This document shows, piece by piece, positions 24,801-33,966 of a stretch of DNA of 64,000 nucleotides; positions within the stretch are counted from its first letter, which is position 1, and each line of letters starts with the position of its first letter. The notes below the pieces were generated by a model. The model was not told where the DNA came from. It made no database searches and was given only the letters and a program-made list of their open reading frames with translations. This DNA comes from Treponema sp. (GTDB lineage Bacteria; Spirochaetota; Spirochaetia; Treponematales; Treponemataceae), in assembly GCA_016293495.1 (NCBI GenBank), contig JAEDED010000006.1, positions 57,742 to 121,741 on the forward strand. The letters run 5' to 3'. Made by a program: the position numbers and the translations under genes.

Positions 24801-27116
24801 ATGAATAGAAGACTTATTACATCAGCATTACCTTACGTAAATAATATTCCTCATCTCGGAAACCTTATTCAGATGCTTTCCGGAGATGTTTTTGCACGTT
24901 TCTGCCGAAACCGCGGTTATGACACTCTGTACATTTGCGGTACAGATGAATACGGAACTGCAACAGAAACTAAAGCAATCGAAGAAAATAAAACTCCTCG
25001 TGAACTTTGTGATTATTATTACCAGGAACATACAAAGATTTATGACTGGTTCCATATTAACTTTGATAAATTCGGCCGCACTTCAAATGAACAGTGTACA
25101 GAAATTACTCAGGATCTTTTTAACGATCTTGATAAAGCAGGCTTCATTAAAGAACATGTAAACAAACAGCTTTTCTGTCCAAAATGCAATATGTTCCTTG
25201 CTGACCGTTATGTTGACGGTACCTGTCCTAAATGCGGTTCTACAAAAGCACGCGGTGACCAGTGTGATGACTGTGGTTCTTTGCTTGACCCGGTTGAACT
25301 TAAAGATCCAAAATGTCACACCTGTGGTTCAACTCCTGAAGTTCGCGAAACAAAACATCTTTATATTGATCTGCCGTCACTTTCTGCAAAACTCGGTGAC
25401 TGGGTTGAAAAAACTTCTATAGAAGGAAAGTGGGCTGATAACGCAATCAATATTACAAAAGCATGGATTCGTGACGGCTTGAATGAAAGAGCAATCACAC
25501 GTGACCTTAAATGGGGAATCCCTGTTCCTAAAGCAGGATATGAAGATAAAGTATTCTACGTATGGTTCAATGCGCCAATCGGATATCTTTCAATTACAAA
25601 ACAGCTTGCAGACGAACTTAAAGCTGACGGAAAAAATTCTTTTGACTGGAAGTCATGGTGGGTTCCGTCAGAATCTGAAGAAGCAAAAGGCAAAGACAAA
25701 GTTGACCTTTTCCAGTTTATCGGTAAAGACAACATTCCGTTCCATACTGTAATCTTCCCTTGTACCTTGCTTGGTTCACCACATGCATGGACAAAACTCC
25801 ATCACATGTCTTCAACAGAATACATGAACTACGAAGACGGAAAATTCTCAAAGAGCCGCGGAGTAGGTGTATTCGGAACAGATGCCATCGAAACAGGAAT
25901 CCCTGCTGATGCATGGCGTTTCTATATTTTCTATAACAGACCTGAAAAACAGGACTTCCAGTTTACCTGGAAAGACTTCATGGAAAAAATGAATTCTGAA
26001 CTTATCGGAAATCTTGGAAACCTCGTTAACAGAACACTTCTTTTTGTTACAAGATACTTTGACGGAATTATTCCTGACGCTCCGGTTGATGAAGAACTCT
26101 GGACAGAAGTTCTCGCCCTTGAAGCAAAGATTACAGAAAACCTTGAATGGGCAAATCTTAAAGATGCGTTCCGTCAGTGTTTTGAAATTTCTGATATCTG
26201 TAACAAAAGATTCCAGGCAGCAGAACCTTGGAAGAGCCGCACTGAAAATCCAGAAGAATGTGCAAAGCTTATCCACAATCTCTGTTATGTAATCAAAGAC
26301 CTCATGATCATGATGAATCCATATATGCCTCAGTACACACAGGTTGTAATGAGCTACTTTGGTAAATCAATCCAGGAATCAAAACTTGGTACTGAAACTA
26401 AAGCCGGCCTTACATGGGATGATGTTGGAAAAACTGAAGGTCTTGATAAAATCGGTCCAACTGAAGTTTACTTTAAACCAATAGATCAGAAAACAATGCT
26501 TGCATTCCGCGAAAAATTCGGCGGAAACCAGAATGAAAGAAAAGAAGGCAAGAAGGACGCTAAAAAAGAAAAGAAAGCTCCAAAGGCAGAACCAGTTATA
26601 CTTCCTGTTGAAAAACAGGCTGACTTCTTCAATGCAAACATTGAACTTACAGTTGCAAAAATTACAGACGTAAAACCAAATCCTGATGGAGACAAGCTTT
26701 ACATTGAAACTCTCGATGACGGTAGCGGAAAACCAAGAACAATTCAGTCAGGACTTAGAAAATATCTTACAGAAGCTGATCTTTTAGGAAAGCACGTTGT
26801 AATTGCTTCAAACCTTGCACCTCGTACAATGCGTGGTATCGAAAGTCGCGGTATGCTTTTAGCAGGTGATTATAAAGATGCAGACGGAAAAGACTGTGTT
26901 GAAGTTCTTGATGCTTCATGGGCAAAACCAGGAACAAAGGTTGTACTTGAAGGTAGCGATGTAAATGCTTCAAAGAAAGCAGAAATCACTGGTGATGAAT
27001 TCTTCAGCGTTGCAATTGAAGCTAAAGACGGTGTCGTTCAGATTGCCGGAAAGAAACTTCTTGCAGACGGTAAAGTAATTACAACTTCAAAAGCTTTAAA
27101 CTCTGAAATCGGTTAA
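24801..27116 (+). CDS. metG: Methionyl-tRNA synthetase
   Basis: Charges tRNA-Met. 771 residues. The class I catalytic core has the HIGH-like motif within PYVNNIPHLGNL (residues about 9-20). A zinc-binding insert (residues about 125-175) has four CxxC pairs, including CPKC and CGSC-like repeats. The KMSKS-equivalent is KFSKSRGVG near residue 350. A Lys-rich linker (about 580-600) leads to a C-terminal Trbp111/EMAP-type tRNA-binding domain (ADFFNANIELTVAKI, VIASNLAPRTMRGIESRGML), common in dimeric MetRS. Confidence 0.97.
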   Translation: MNRRLITSALPYVNNIPHLGNLIQMLSGDVFARFCRNRGYDTLYICGTDEYGTATETKAIEENKTPRELCDYYYQEHTKIYDWFHINFDKFGRTSNEQCTEITQDLFNDLDKAGFIKEHVNKQLFCPKCNMFLADRYVDGTCPKCGSTKARGDQCDDCGSLLDPVELKDPKCHTCGSTPEVRETKHLYIDLPSLSAKLGDWVEKTSIEGKWADNAINITKAWIRDGLNERAITRDLKWGIPVPKAGYEDKVFYVWFNAPIGYLSITKQLADELKADGKNSFDWKSWWVPSESEEAKGKDKVDLFQFIGKDNIPFHTVIFPCTLLGSPHAWTKLHHMSSTEYMNYEDGKFSKSRGVGVFGTDAIETGIPADAWRFYIFYNRPEKQDFQFTWKDFMEKMNSELIGNLGNLVNRTLLFVTRYFDGIIPDAPVDEELWTEVLALEAKITENLEWANLKDAFRQCFEISDICNKRFQAAEPWKSRTENPEECAKLIHNLCYVIKDLMIMMNPYMPQYTQVVMSYFGKSIQESKLGTETKAGLTWDDVGKTEGLDKIGPTEVYFKPIDQKTMLAFREKFGGNQNERKEGKKDAKKEKKAPKAEPVILPVEKQADFFNANIELTVAKITDVKPNPDGDKLYIETLDDGSGKPRTIQSGLRKYLTEADLLGKHVVIASNLAPRTMRGIESRGMLLAGDYKDADGKDCVEVLDASWAKPGTKVVLEGSDVNASKKAEITGDEFFSVAIEAKDGVVQIAGKKLLADGKVITTSKALNSEIG

Positions 27117-27118
27117 TT

Positions 27119-28387
27119 ATGTACGAAATTTCAATTAAAGAAACTAATTTCTCAAAATCGCCTAACAGCGGCTCATTTCTACAGACTCCATTCTGGTGTG
27201 AATTTAAAACCCGCCACGGATGGAGTTATAGACGCTTTGAAATAAGCTATGTACTTCCTGCAGAAAAAGACGACAAAGAATGCGAAAAAAATCCACAGGC
27301 AGAAGACCTTAAAAAGACATTTGAGCTTGCCGTATTAAACAGAAGTTTTGCAAAAAATATGTTCAGCATCGCGTATATTCCCTTGATGCCGGAACTTCCT
27401 TTTGAATGTACACCTGATTCTGAAATTGATGCAGCCTTTGGTGATGGAGAAATAACTGAAGAAGGCGAGCAGGTTTCTGTTTTAAAGGAACTTGTAACAC
27501 CTGAGACTCAGAGCATTGAATTTGCATTTCTTTTAGAGGAACTTTCGAAGGCATTAAAACCATTCCTTCCTAAGAATACAATTGCAATTCGTTTTGACCC
27601 GGCTGTCGGTTTTAATACACCTGAAGACCGTGATCTTTTCAACTTCGGAATAAGACAGATTGCAAAATCAGAAAAGCTTAAGCTCAAAAAAAACAAAGTT
27701 GATATTCAGCCGCCTGACAGCACACTTGTAAGCCTTGAAGGGACACCTGAACAAATCATGGCCCGCATGCATTCAAAGTGGAGATACAACATCCGCCTTA
27801 GCGAAAAGAAGGGCGTTAAAATTAACAGATATCTTGGAAATGATGTTAACTTGTCTGAAAAAATAGACAAATTCTATGAACTTACAAAAGAAACAAATGC
27901 CAGAGACGGAAATTCAAGCCACGCAAAATCATATTACCTTGATCTGATTAAATCGTCGGCCGAAGAAATCGCATCCGGCAAAGATGTTCCTCTAATCTCA
28001 CTTTATGTTGCAGAACATGAAGGCGACGAAATTGCCTCAATCATGACACTTTTCAGCAAAGACGAGGCAATTTATCTTTACGGTGCATCAAGCAACAATA
28101 AACGTAACCACATGCCGAACCATCTTTTGCAGTGGACTGCAATGCAGGACGCAAAAGAATACGGCTCAAAATATTACGACATGTACGGAATGCCGCCTGA
28201 AGGTAAAAACGAAAATCATCCGATGCACGGCCTTTATATGTTCAAGGCAAACTTCGGTGGCAAAAACATTCACAGGACTGGTTCGTGGGATGTTCCTGTA
28301 AAAGGAATTTACGGACTTTACAGCAGTGCAGAAAAAATGCGCGCCTGGTGGCACAAAGTCGTAATGAAAAAAATCAGGGGAAGATAA
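27119..28387 (+). CDS. FemAB/FemX-like peptidoglycan bridge aminoacyltransferase
   Basis: Family members use aminoacyl-tRNA to add an amino acid to the lipid II stem peptide, or otherwise acylate with a GNAT-like fold. 422 residues. Recognisable segments are SFLQTPFWCEFKTRHGW at the N-terminus, RFDPAVGFNTPEDRDL, HSKWRYNIRLSEKKGVKI near residue 220, LYGASSNNKRNHMPNHLLQW near 320 and GLYMFKANFGG near the C-terminus. These are typical of the FemABX paired acyltransferase domains. It begins 2 bases after metG and precedes rnz in the same run. The amino acid added is unknown. Confidence 0.85.
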   Translation: MYEISIKETNFSKSPNSGSFLQTPFWCEFKTRHGWSYRRFEISYVLPAEKDDKECEKNPQAEDLKKTFELAVLNRSFAKNMFSIAYIPLMPELPFECTPDSEIDAAFGDGEITEEGEQVSVLKELVTPETQSIEFAFLLEELSKALKPFLPKNTIAIRFDPAVGFNTPEDRDLFNFGIRQIAKSEKLKLKKNKVDIQPPDSTLVSLEGTPEQIMARMHSKWRYNIRLSEKKGVKINRYLGNDVNLSEKIDKFYELTKETNARDGNSSHAKSYYLDLIKSSAEEIASGKDVPLISLYVAEHEGDEIASIMTLFSKDEAIYLYGASSNNKRNHMPNHLLQWTAMQDAKEYGSKYYDMYGMPPEGKNENHPMHGLYMFKANFGGKNIHRTGSWDVPVKGIYGLYSSAEKMRAWWHKVVMKKIRGR

Positions 28388-28389
28388 TC

Positions 28390-29316
28390 ATGAACATGGA
28401 AGCGTTCATTTTAGGATGTGGGGGAATGCAGCCACTTCCATACAGACATTTGACTTCAGTTCTCTTACGAAGAGACGGCGACCTTTTTCTGTTTGACGGC
28501 GGAGAAGGAACTCAGGTTTCGCTTAAGCGACTTAACTTAAAATGGAAAAAAATCAATGCCATTTTTGTTTCTCATACACACGCAGACCATGTAACAGGCT
28601 TACCTGGAATCATGATGCTTTCAAGCCAGGTTGACAGAACTGAACCTTTATACATTTACGGACCTCCAAAAATTGCTGAATACATCGAAACAAGCCGCAA
28701 AGTTCTCGATATGTACATCAACTATCCAGTAATCGTAAAAGAAATTACAGCGCCATGCATCGTTCACGAAGAAAAAGATTTTATCGTACGCGCATTCCCA
28801 TTAAAACATACAAAAGTCTGCGTCGGATATGCTCTTGAAGAAAAAGACAGACCTGGCGAGTTTAATCCTGAACGAGCAAAAGAACTGAACGTTCCATGCG
28901 GACCACTCTGGTCAAAACTCCAGAACGGTATTGAAGTCGAAGCTACAGACGGTACAATCGTAAAACCGTCAGACGTTCTCGGAAAACCACGCAAAGGCAG
29001 AAAATTCAGTTATGTGACTGACACTCTTTACATTGATTCAATTGCAGAAGAAGTAAAAAATTCTGACCTTTTGATCTGTGAAGGAATGTTTGAAAACGCA
29101 CTTTTGGATCAGGCAAAAGAAAAGAAGCATATGACAGCAGTTCAGGCTGCGACAATTGCCCGTGACAGTAATTCAAAAAAAATGGCATTAATTCATTACA
29201 GTCCGCGTTACACAGATAAAGAGCTGACTGTTCTTGAAGAAGAAGCTAAGGAAATATATCCAGGAACAATTCTTTCAAAAGACAGAATGAGTTTTGAAAT
29301 TCCATTTGAAGATTAA
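28390..29316 (+). CDS. rnz: Ribonuclease Z
   Basis: Endonuclease that trims tRNA precursors at the 3' end, relevant here because none of the three tRNA genes in this window encodes CCA. 308 residues from ATG 28390; a longer in-frame extension overlaps the previous gene and is rejected. The metallo-beta-lactamase metal motif is SHTHADHVTGLPG near residue 62. Further metal ligands are in FPLKHTKVCVGYA, the SYVTDTLY segment and LIHYSPRYTD. The start motif EAFILGCGGMQPLP fits RNase Z. Confidence 0.94.
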   Translation: MNMEAFILGCGGMQPLPYRHLTSVLLRRDGDLFLFDGGEGTQVSLKRLNLKWKKINAIFVSHTHADHVTGLPGIMMLSSQVDRTEPLYIYGPPKIAEYIETSRKVLDMYINYPVIVKEITAPCIVHEEKDFIVRAFPLKHTKVCVGYALEEKDRPGEFNPERAKELNVPCGPLWSKLQNGIEVEATDGTIVKPSDVLGKPRKGRKFSYVTDTLYIDSIAEEVKNSDLLICEGMFENALLDQAKEKKHMTAVQAATIARDSNSKKMALIHYSPRYTDKELTVLEEEAKEIYPGTILSKDRMSFEIPFED

Positions 29317-29319
29317 AAT

Positions 29320-30069
29320 ATGATTAAATTAAATTCATTTACAAAAATTTATGGTAAAGGAAAAACTGCAGCAAAGAATATTTCCTTTACAGTTGAACCT
29401 GACTCAATTACCGGTCTTTTAGGTCCTAATGGTGCAGGAAAAACTACTATCATTAAAGCCATCTGTTCAATTCATTATCCGACAGCTGGTGAAGTTATTG
29501 TTTATGATAAAAAAGGAAATTCCTTCAATACTGAAGCAGATGTCGAAGGTTCAAGAAAACTCATAGGCTATGTAAGTGAAATTCCATATCTCTATAAAAA
29601 TCTTTCTGTGTTTGAATATCTTAAAATGACAATGGATATCTGGAATATTCAAAATAATGAAAGACAGAAATGCCTTGAACGGGTTATTGAAGATTTTAAA
29701 ATCAAAGATGTTCTTTCGCAGAAAATTTCAACATTATCAAAAGGGTATTCACAGCGCGTAAACTTTGCCGCAGCATTAATTCATAATCCAGAAATTCTTG
29801 TACTCGATGAACCTTCGAGTGGCTTAGACCCAAACCAGATTATCGAAAACCGAAACCTTATTAAACAGTTTTCAAAATCAAAGACAATTCTTCTTTCAAC
29901 TCACATCATGCAGGAAGCAGAAAATCTCTGCGACAATGTTGTCATCATTTCTGAAGGAAAACTTCTTGCCCAGGGAACAGTTGAAAACATTAAAAAAGAA
30001 ACAAAAGCAATGAATCTTGAAGAAGCATACATCAACCTTACAAAAAATATAAAATTGGAGGAAAAGTAA
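29320..30069 (+). CDS. ABC transporter ATP-binding protein, GldA-like
   Basis: 249 residues. Walker A GPNGAGKTT (about 36-44), signature LSKGYSQRV (about 138), Walker B ILVLDEPSSGLDP (about 158) and the switch His in LLSTHIMQEAE. It sits directly before a fused permease/GldG-like gene and a DUF4340 gene, a layout like the GldA-GldF-GldG ABC systems first described in gliding bacteria and found widely in other phyla. The substrate is unknown. AAGGAG-like spacing is weak. Confidence 0.93.
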   Translation: MIKLNSFTKIYGKGKTAAKNISFTVEPDSITGLLGPNGAGKTTIIKAICSIHYPTAGEVIVYDKKGNSFNTEADVEGSRKLIGYVSEIPYLYKNLSVFEYLKMTMDIWNIQNNERQKCLERVIEDFKIKDVLSQKISTLSKGYSQRVNFAAALIHNPEILVLDEPSSGLDPNQIIENRNLIKQFSKSKTILLSTHIMQEAENLCDNVVIISEGKLLAQGTVENIKKETKAMNLEEAYINLTKNIKLEEK

Positions 30070-30070
30070 A

Positions 30071-32347
30071 ATGGTAAAATCTCTTGTCAAAAAAGATTTG
30101 TTTTCGCACTTTACAAGTCCGCATTTTTATATCTGTGCCTTGATTTTATATTTAAGTACAACATTTCAGTTTTATATTTTTAACAGATTTTTTGTTGAAA
30201 GCTTCGGTTCTACCAGCTTAAATTCTTTTTTTACAATCATTCCATATATTTTCAGTCTGATAATTCCTGTTCTTGTTCTGCAGGTTTCAAACAGTGAACT
30301 TGAAAATATTTTTCCAGCACCTTCGTATAAAATAATTCTGTCAAAACTGATTTCAACAACTGTCGTAATTGCAATTATGATTGTTCCTTTGATTTCTGTT
30401 CCTGTGATTGTAAATATTTTTGGCGCAGTTGATTTCGGTCAGGTGATTGTTGCTGTAATCGGTATTTTATTATATGGAATTCTTGCAGTAAGTGTCTGTC
30501 TTTTTTTGAATGAACTTATTTCTTCGAAGCCTGCATTTACTGCTGTTTCAATTGTTGTTCTCATTGCAATTGATTCAGTTCATGTACTTTCACTTTATAC
30601 ACAGTCAGAAAAATTTCTTTCAAATGTAGTTAATTACATCAGTTTTATGTGGCACTTTGATTCCTTCAGTAAAGGAATTATCGATACCCGTGATGTTTTT
30701 TATTTTTTACTGACATCACTTCTTTTTGTAATTCTTGCATATTTTGCAAATGAAACAAAAAAGGGCAGAAAGTTTTTTGATGCAAAACAGAAAAAATATT
30801 CGGTCCTGATAATTTTTATTATGCTTTTTGCATTTTTAGATAATTCAAGAGTTTACCAACGTTTTGATTTTACAAAAGACAAACAGTTTTCTATCAGCCG
30901 TTATACTAAAGATAATCTCAATGCTGCCGAAGAACCTGTAAGAATTACATATTACAGATCAAAAGAACTTTTAAACAGATACCCTGAAGTCCGTGATATT
31001 TACGATTACCTTAAAATCTGCGCACAGGAAAATAATATCAGCCTTTTTGTTGAAGATGCAGACAAAGAAGAAAATCAGTCTGTTCTTGAAAAACTCAATG
31101 TTTATCCGCAGCAGATTGAAATCGTAAATAATAATAAAACTGAATACATCAAAGTTTATTCAGCAATTGTAATTGAATACCTCGGAAACCAGAAGGTTCT
31201 TCCTTTTGTATTATCAACAACTTCTCTCGAATTTGAATTGAACTTAAGGTTTGAATCGCTCATTAAAAATAAATCAAGAAATGTTTATCTTCTTTGCGGA
31301 AATGAATACGAACTGAATGACTACAGTTATCTTCAGTCTCTGCTTGAAGCCTCTGATATAACTACATACGCACTTACTAAAGAAAGCCTTGAATACATCA
31401 TCGATCAGATAGAACTTGATTCACCTCTGATTATTTTTGGTACCAGCAGATTAACACCGGAACAGTGTTCTGCAATCGAAGACTTTATTCTCAAAGGCGG
31501 AAAAGTATTTGTTGCAACATCAAAATATTCTGTTTCCATTAACGGTGACTGGAGTGTTACAAAGAATAATGATGACAACTTTATTCCAATACTTGAAGCA
31601 TGGGGCATTAATTTTGAAGATAAACTTGTAAATGATATAAGTAATATCAGAATCAGCTTTATGTCTTCTAATTCTGGTAATAATCCGAATGAACAGACTC
31701 AATATGAATACGTAAATTATCCACAGTGGCTGGCTGTACTTCCTCAGAAAGAAATTCCTTTCGGGCTTTCAATGTTCTGGGCAAGTCCAATATCTTTTAC
31801 AGAAAAAGTCGAACCCTTGTTTACTTCATCTGATTATTCCTGGACAATTTCAGAATACGAACCGAGAATCATTCAGGAAACAGGAAAATATTTTCTTTCA
31901 GATCCTTTTACTGTAAATAAAACTTATATTGAAGATCCATTATTTACAAAAGAAAAATCAATACTCGCCGTAAAACTTAAAGGCCCTGTTACAGGTTTCT
32001 ATAATTTTAAATCCATCGAAAACCCTAATGTAACAGTTATCAGCGATCAGTACCTTGCAATGAATCTTCTTCTTGAACTTTCAAGCGGCGGTGCAAGTGA
32101 TTTTAGAAACCTTGATTTTATTCTCAAATCAATTCTTTCTTTAAACAACGATAATGATCTTTTAAAAATGCAGAATGCAGGTTTTAAGAATGTCCTGCTT
32201 TATAAAATCACTGATTTAGAAAGCTTTAATAATTTAAAAAATATTTCGCTTTTAATTACATTTATTGTAATTCCGGTTATATATTTAATCGTGCTTTCTA
32301 TAATCTTTATAATGAGAAAAAAAGAAAATGAAAAATACAAATACTAA
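30071..32347 (+). CDS. Fused ABC permease (GldF-like) and GldG-like auxiliary domain
   Basis: 758 residues. The N-terminal 230 residues hold about six membrane helices of ABC-2 type (VKKDLFSHFTSPHFY start, IIPYIFSLIIPVLVLQ). A further helix (about 240-260) is followed by a large extracytoplasmic domain resembling GldG/ABC-auxiliary proteins (DFTKDKQFSISRYTKDNL, PVRITYYRSKELLNRYPEVR, PLIIFGTSRLTPEQ, FILKGGKVFV). A final helix is near the C-terminus. Strong GGAGGA precedes ATG 30071. In many organisms these are two genes; here they are one. Confidence 0.85.
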   Translation: MVKSLVKKDLFSHFTSPHFYICALILYLSTTFQFYIFNRFFVESFGSTSLNSFFTIIPYIFSLIIPVLVLQVSNSELENIFPAPSYKIILSKLISTTVVIAIMIVPLISVPVIVNIFGAVDFGQVIVAVIGILLYGILAVSVCLFLNELISSKPAFTAVSIVVLIAIDSVHVLSLYTQSEKFLSNVVNYISFMWHFDSFSKGIIDTRDVFYFLLTSLLFVILAYFANETKKGRKFFDAKQKKYSVLIIFIMLFAFLDNSRVYQRFDFTKDKQFSISRYTKDNLNAAEEPVRITYYRSKELLNRYPEVRDIYDYLKICAQENNISLFVEDADKEENQSVLEKLNVYPQQIEIVNNNKTEYIKVYSAIVIEYLGNQKVLPFVLSTTSLEFELNLRFESLIKNKSRNVYLLCGNEYELNDYSYLQSLLEASDITTYALTKESLEYIIDQIELDSPLIIFGTSRLTPEQCSAIEDFILKGGKVFVATSKYSVSINGDWSVTKNNDDNFIPILEAWGINFEDKLVNDISNIRISFMSSNSGNNPNEQTQYEYVNYPQWLAVLPQKEIPFGLSMFWASPISFTEKVEPLFTSSDYSWTISEYEPRIIQETGKYFLSDPFTVNKTYIEDPLFTKEKSILAVKLKGPVTGFYNFKSIENPNVTVISDQYLAMNLLLELSSGGASDFRNLDFILKSILSLNNDNDLLKMQNAGFKNVLLYKITDLESFNNLKNISLLITFIVIPVIYLIVLSIIFIMRKKENEKYKY

Positions 32348-33260
32348 ATTTTTATTTTTATCAGGAATATTAACTTCACTTGTACTCATATTTTTACTGA
32401 CATTTATTAATGCAGGCTCAGAAAGCAAACGACATAATGTTACGACAGCCTTGCTTAATCCGAAATATAAGCTTTCAAAAATCAGTTTTTCTACAAAAGA
32501 CGAAATTACAGTTCTCCATAACTGTGATGATTTCTGGGGCGGGGAATATTCAGACGGAAATGAAACAATTTACTTTCCTGTAGATGAATATAAAATCAGT
32601 GAGTTTATTGAAAAATCCAGAGAAATAATCACTCTCGAAAAAGTTCTGGACGCTAATACAAAAGAGCAGTTTGAATATTACAGCCTCGACGAAAATGCAA
32701 TAACTGTTACTTATTATGACGATCAGGATAATCCGGTAAGCACAATTCATTTTGGTGCAATGAATCAGTCTCTCGATAAAATATTTCTCTGGGCCGAAAA
32801 AAACATGACTGTTTATTCAATGGATTCCAGAATCAGTTATTATCTTGACTCAGGAATAAAATTCTGGACTGATCAGAATATCATTCCACAGGGAATTTCT
32901 AAAAGCCTTAATGCATCAACAATACAGAATATGTCTTATCAATATAAAGATGCTGATAAAACAAAAGTTTCTGACAAACTTCTTATGAAATTTCCTTCTT
33001 TAAGATTTTCTGAAATTGTCGAATCTTTTGAAGCTTCCGAAAAAGAACTTTCAATTGAAATTATTGACGGAAGTGGAACAGCCTTTACTTACAACTTCTT
33101 TCCTGCAAAAACAAAAAACGGAGACTGCTATGTGTTTAACCTGAACATAAAACCGTCAATTGTATATTCTGCAAAACAGAAAGACTTTATAAGAAAATTA
33201 AATTATTACTCTTCAATCAGCCAGTGGACTTATAAAACTATAACAGAACTGCTGCAGTAA
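32328..33260 (+). CDS. DUF4340-like membrane-anchored protein of the Gld-type ABC system
   Basis: 310 residues. An N-terminal membrane anchor (about 8-27) is followed by a repeated beta-rich extracytoplasmic region (LSKISFSTKDEITVLHNCDDFWGG, TIHFGAMNQSLDKIFLWAE). This matches the DUF4340 pattern of proteins encoded beside GldG-like components. Its start overlaps the permease gene by 20 bases, so translation is coupled. Its last 23 bases overlap the convergent CPBP gene. Confidence 0.75.
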   Translation: MKNTNTKFLFLSGILTSLVLIFLLTFINAGSESKRHNVTTALLNPKYKLSKISFSTKDEITVLHNCDDFWGGEYSDGNETIYFPVDEYKISEFIEKSREIITLEKVLDANTKEQFEYYSLDENAITVTYYDDQDNPVSTIHFGAMNQSLDKIFLWAEKNMTVYSMDSRISYYLDSGIKFWTDQNIIPQGISKSLNASTIQNMSYQYKDADKTKVSDKLLMKFPSLRFSEIVESFEASEKELSIEIIDGSGTAFTYNFFPAKTKNGDCYVFNLNIKPSIVYSAKQKDFIRKLNYYSSISQWTYKTITELLQ

Positions 33261-33936
33261 AAATAAATAGATTATACAAAAAGTGGCTTATTGTTCCTGT
33301 AAGTATTGTTTTATTCTTTACAGCAGCAAATCTTAATACTGCGCCTGCAAGGGCGGCATTCAAAACTGTAATCCAGCCAGTATAAATATGACTTAATGCA
33401 AAAACTGCTATGCACAGAATTTCAACTAAAACATTTACAAAAATAAAATATCTTTTTCTAAAAACCTCACATTTTTTTACCTTAAAAAAAACATTGTAAC
33501 TTTCTTCGGCAAAAGTTCTTAAACATACAGGAAGATAAAGGCGGTAAAGGCTTTCTTCGTAAAATGCAGAAATAAGAAAATTAACTGCAACCAGGAGAAA
33601 TGTAACTGGATTTTTTTCAACTGACAGGCTCAAAGAAACATCTTTAGTGATAAGAAAAACTGTCAGAGTAATTACTGTATTTACGGTGATGAGAATTCCA
33701 AAATAAAGAAAAATTTTACCTGATTCAAGAATTAATGAGGTCAGGTTAAGGGAATATTTCCGGCTCGAATATTCAAAATACCAGAAAATACAGAGGGAGA
33801 GGATAAAAAGAGCGATTTTGAAATATGTAATCCTAAAATCAGGAATCTGAGCTTCCGCAGGAGAAACAAAAATCGGTGGGAATACCAGAAATGCACAAAT
33901 TAGAAAAAAAACTAGATAAAATGTAATTTTTTTCAT
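33238..33936 (-). CDS. CPBP-family intramembrane protease
   Basis: 232 residues, about seven membrane helices. The catalytic glutamate motif FYEESLYRLYLP (EExxxR type), FALSHIYTGW and GTISHFLYNLF supply the Glu/His residues of CAAX-type (CPBP) intramembrane endopeptidases. Substrates are not predictable. The gene is convergent with, and overlaps, the DUF4340-like gene. The N-terminus of about 25 residues is a probable first membrane helix. Confidence 0.85.
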   Translation of the reverse strand: MKKITFYLVFFLICAFLVFPPIFVSPAEAQIPDFRITYFKIALFILSLCIFWYFEYSSRKYSLNLTSLILESGKIFLYFGILITVNTVITLTVFLITKDVSLSLSVEKNPVTFLLVAVNFLISAFYEESLYRLYLPVCLRTFAEESYNVFFKVKKCEVFRKRYFIFVNVLVEILCIAVFALSHIYTGWITVLNAALAGAVLRFAAVKNKTILTGTISHFLYNLFIFTAAVLL

Positions 33937-33966
33937 ATAATTATAGAATATAACGTTGAGGTTACT

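Noticed and set aside
25848..26276. Minus-strand frame of 142 codons inside metG
   Set aside because: Antisense shadow of metG with no recognisable protein features.
28285..28389. Longer start for RNase Z
   Set aside because: It would overlap the FemX-like gene by about 100 bases with non-homologous residues; ATG 28390 gives the family N-terminus.
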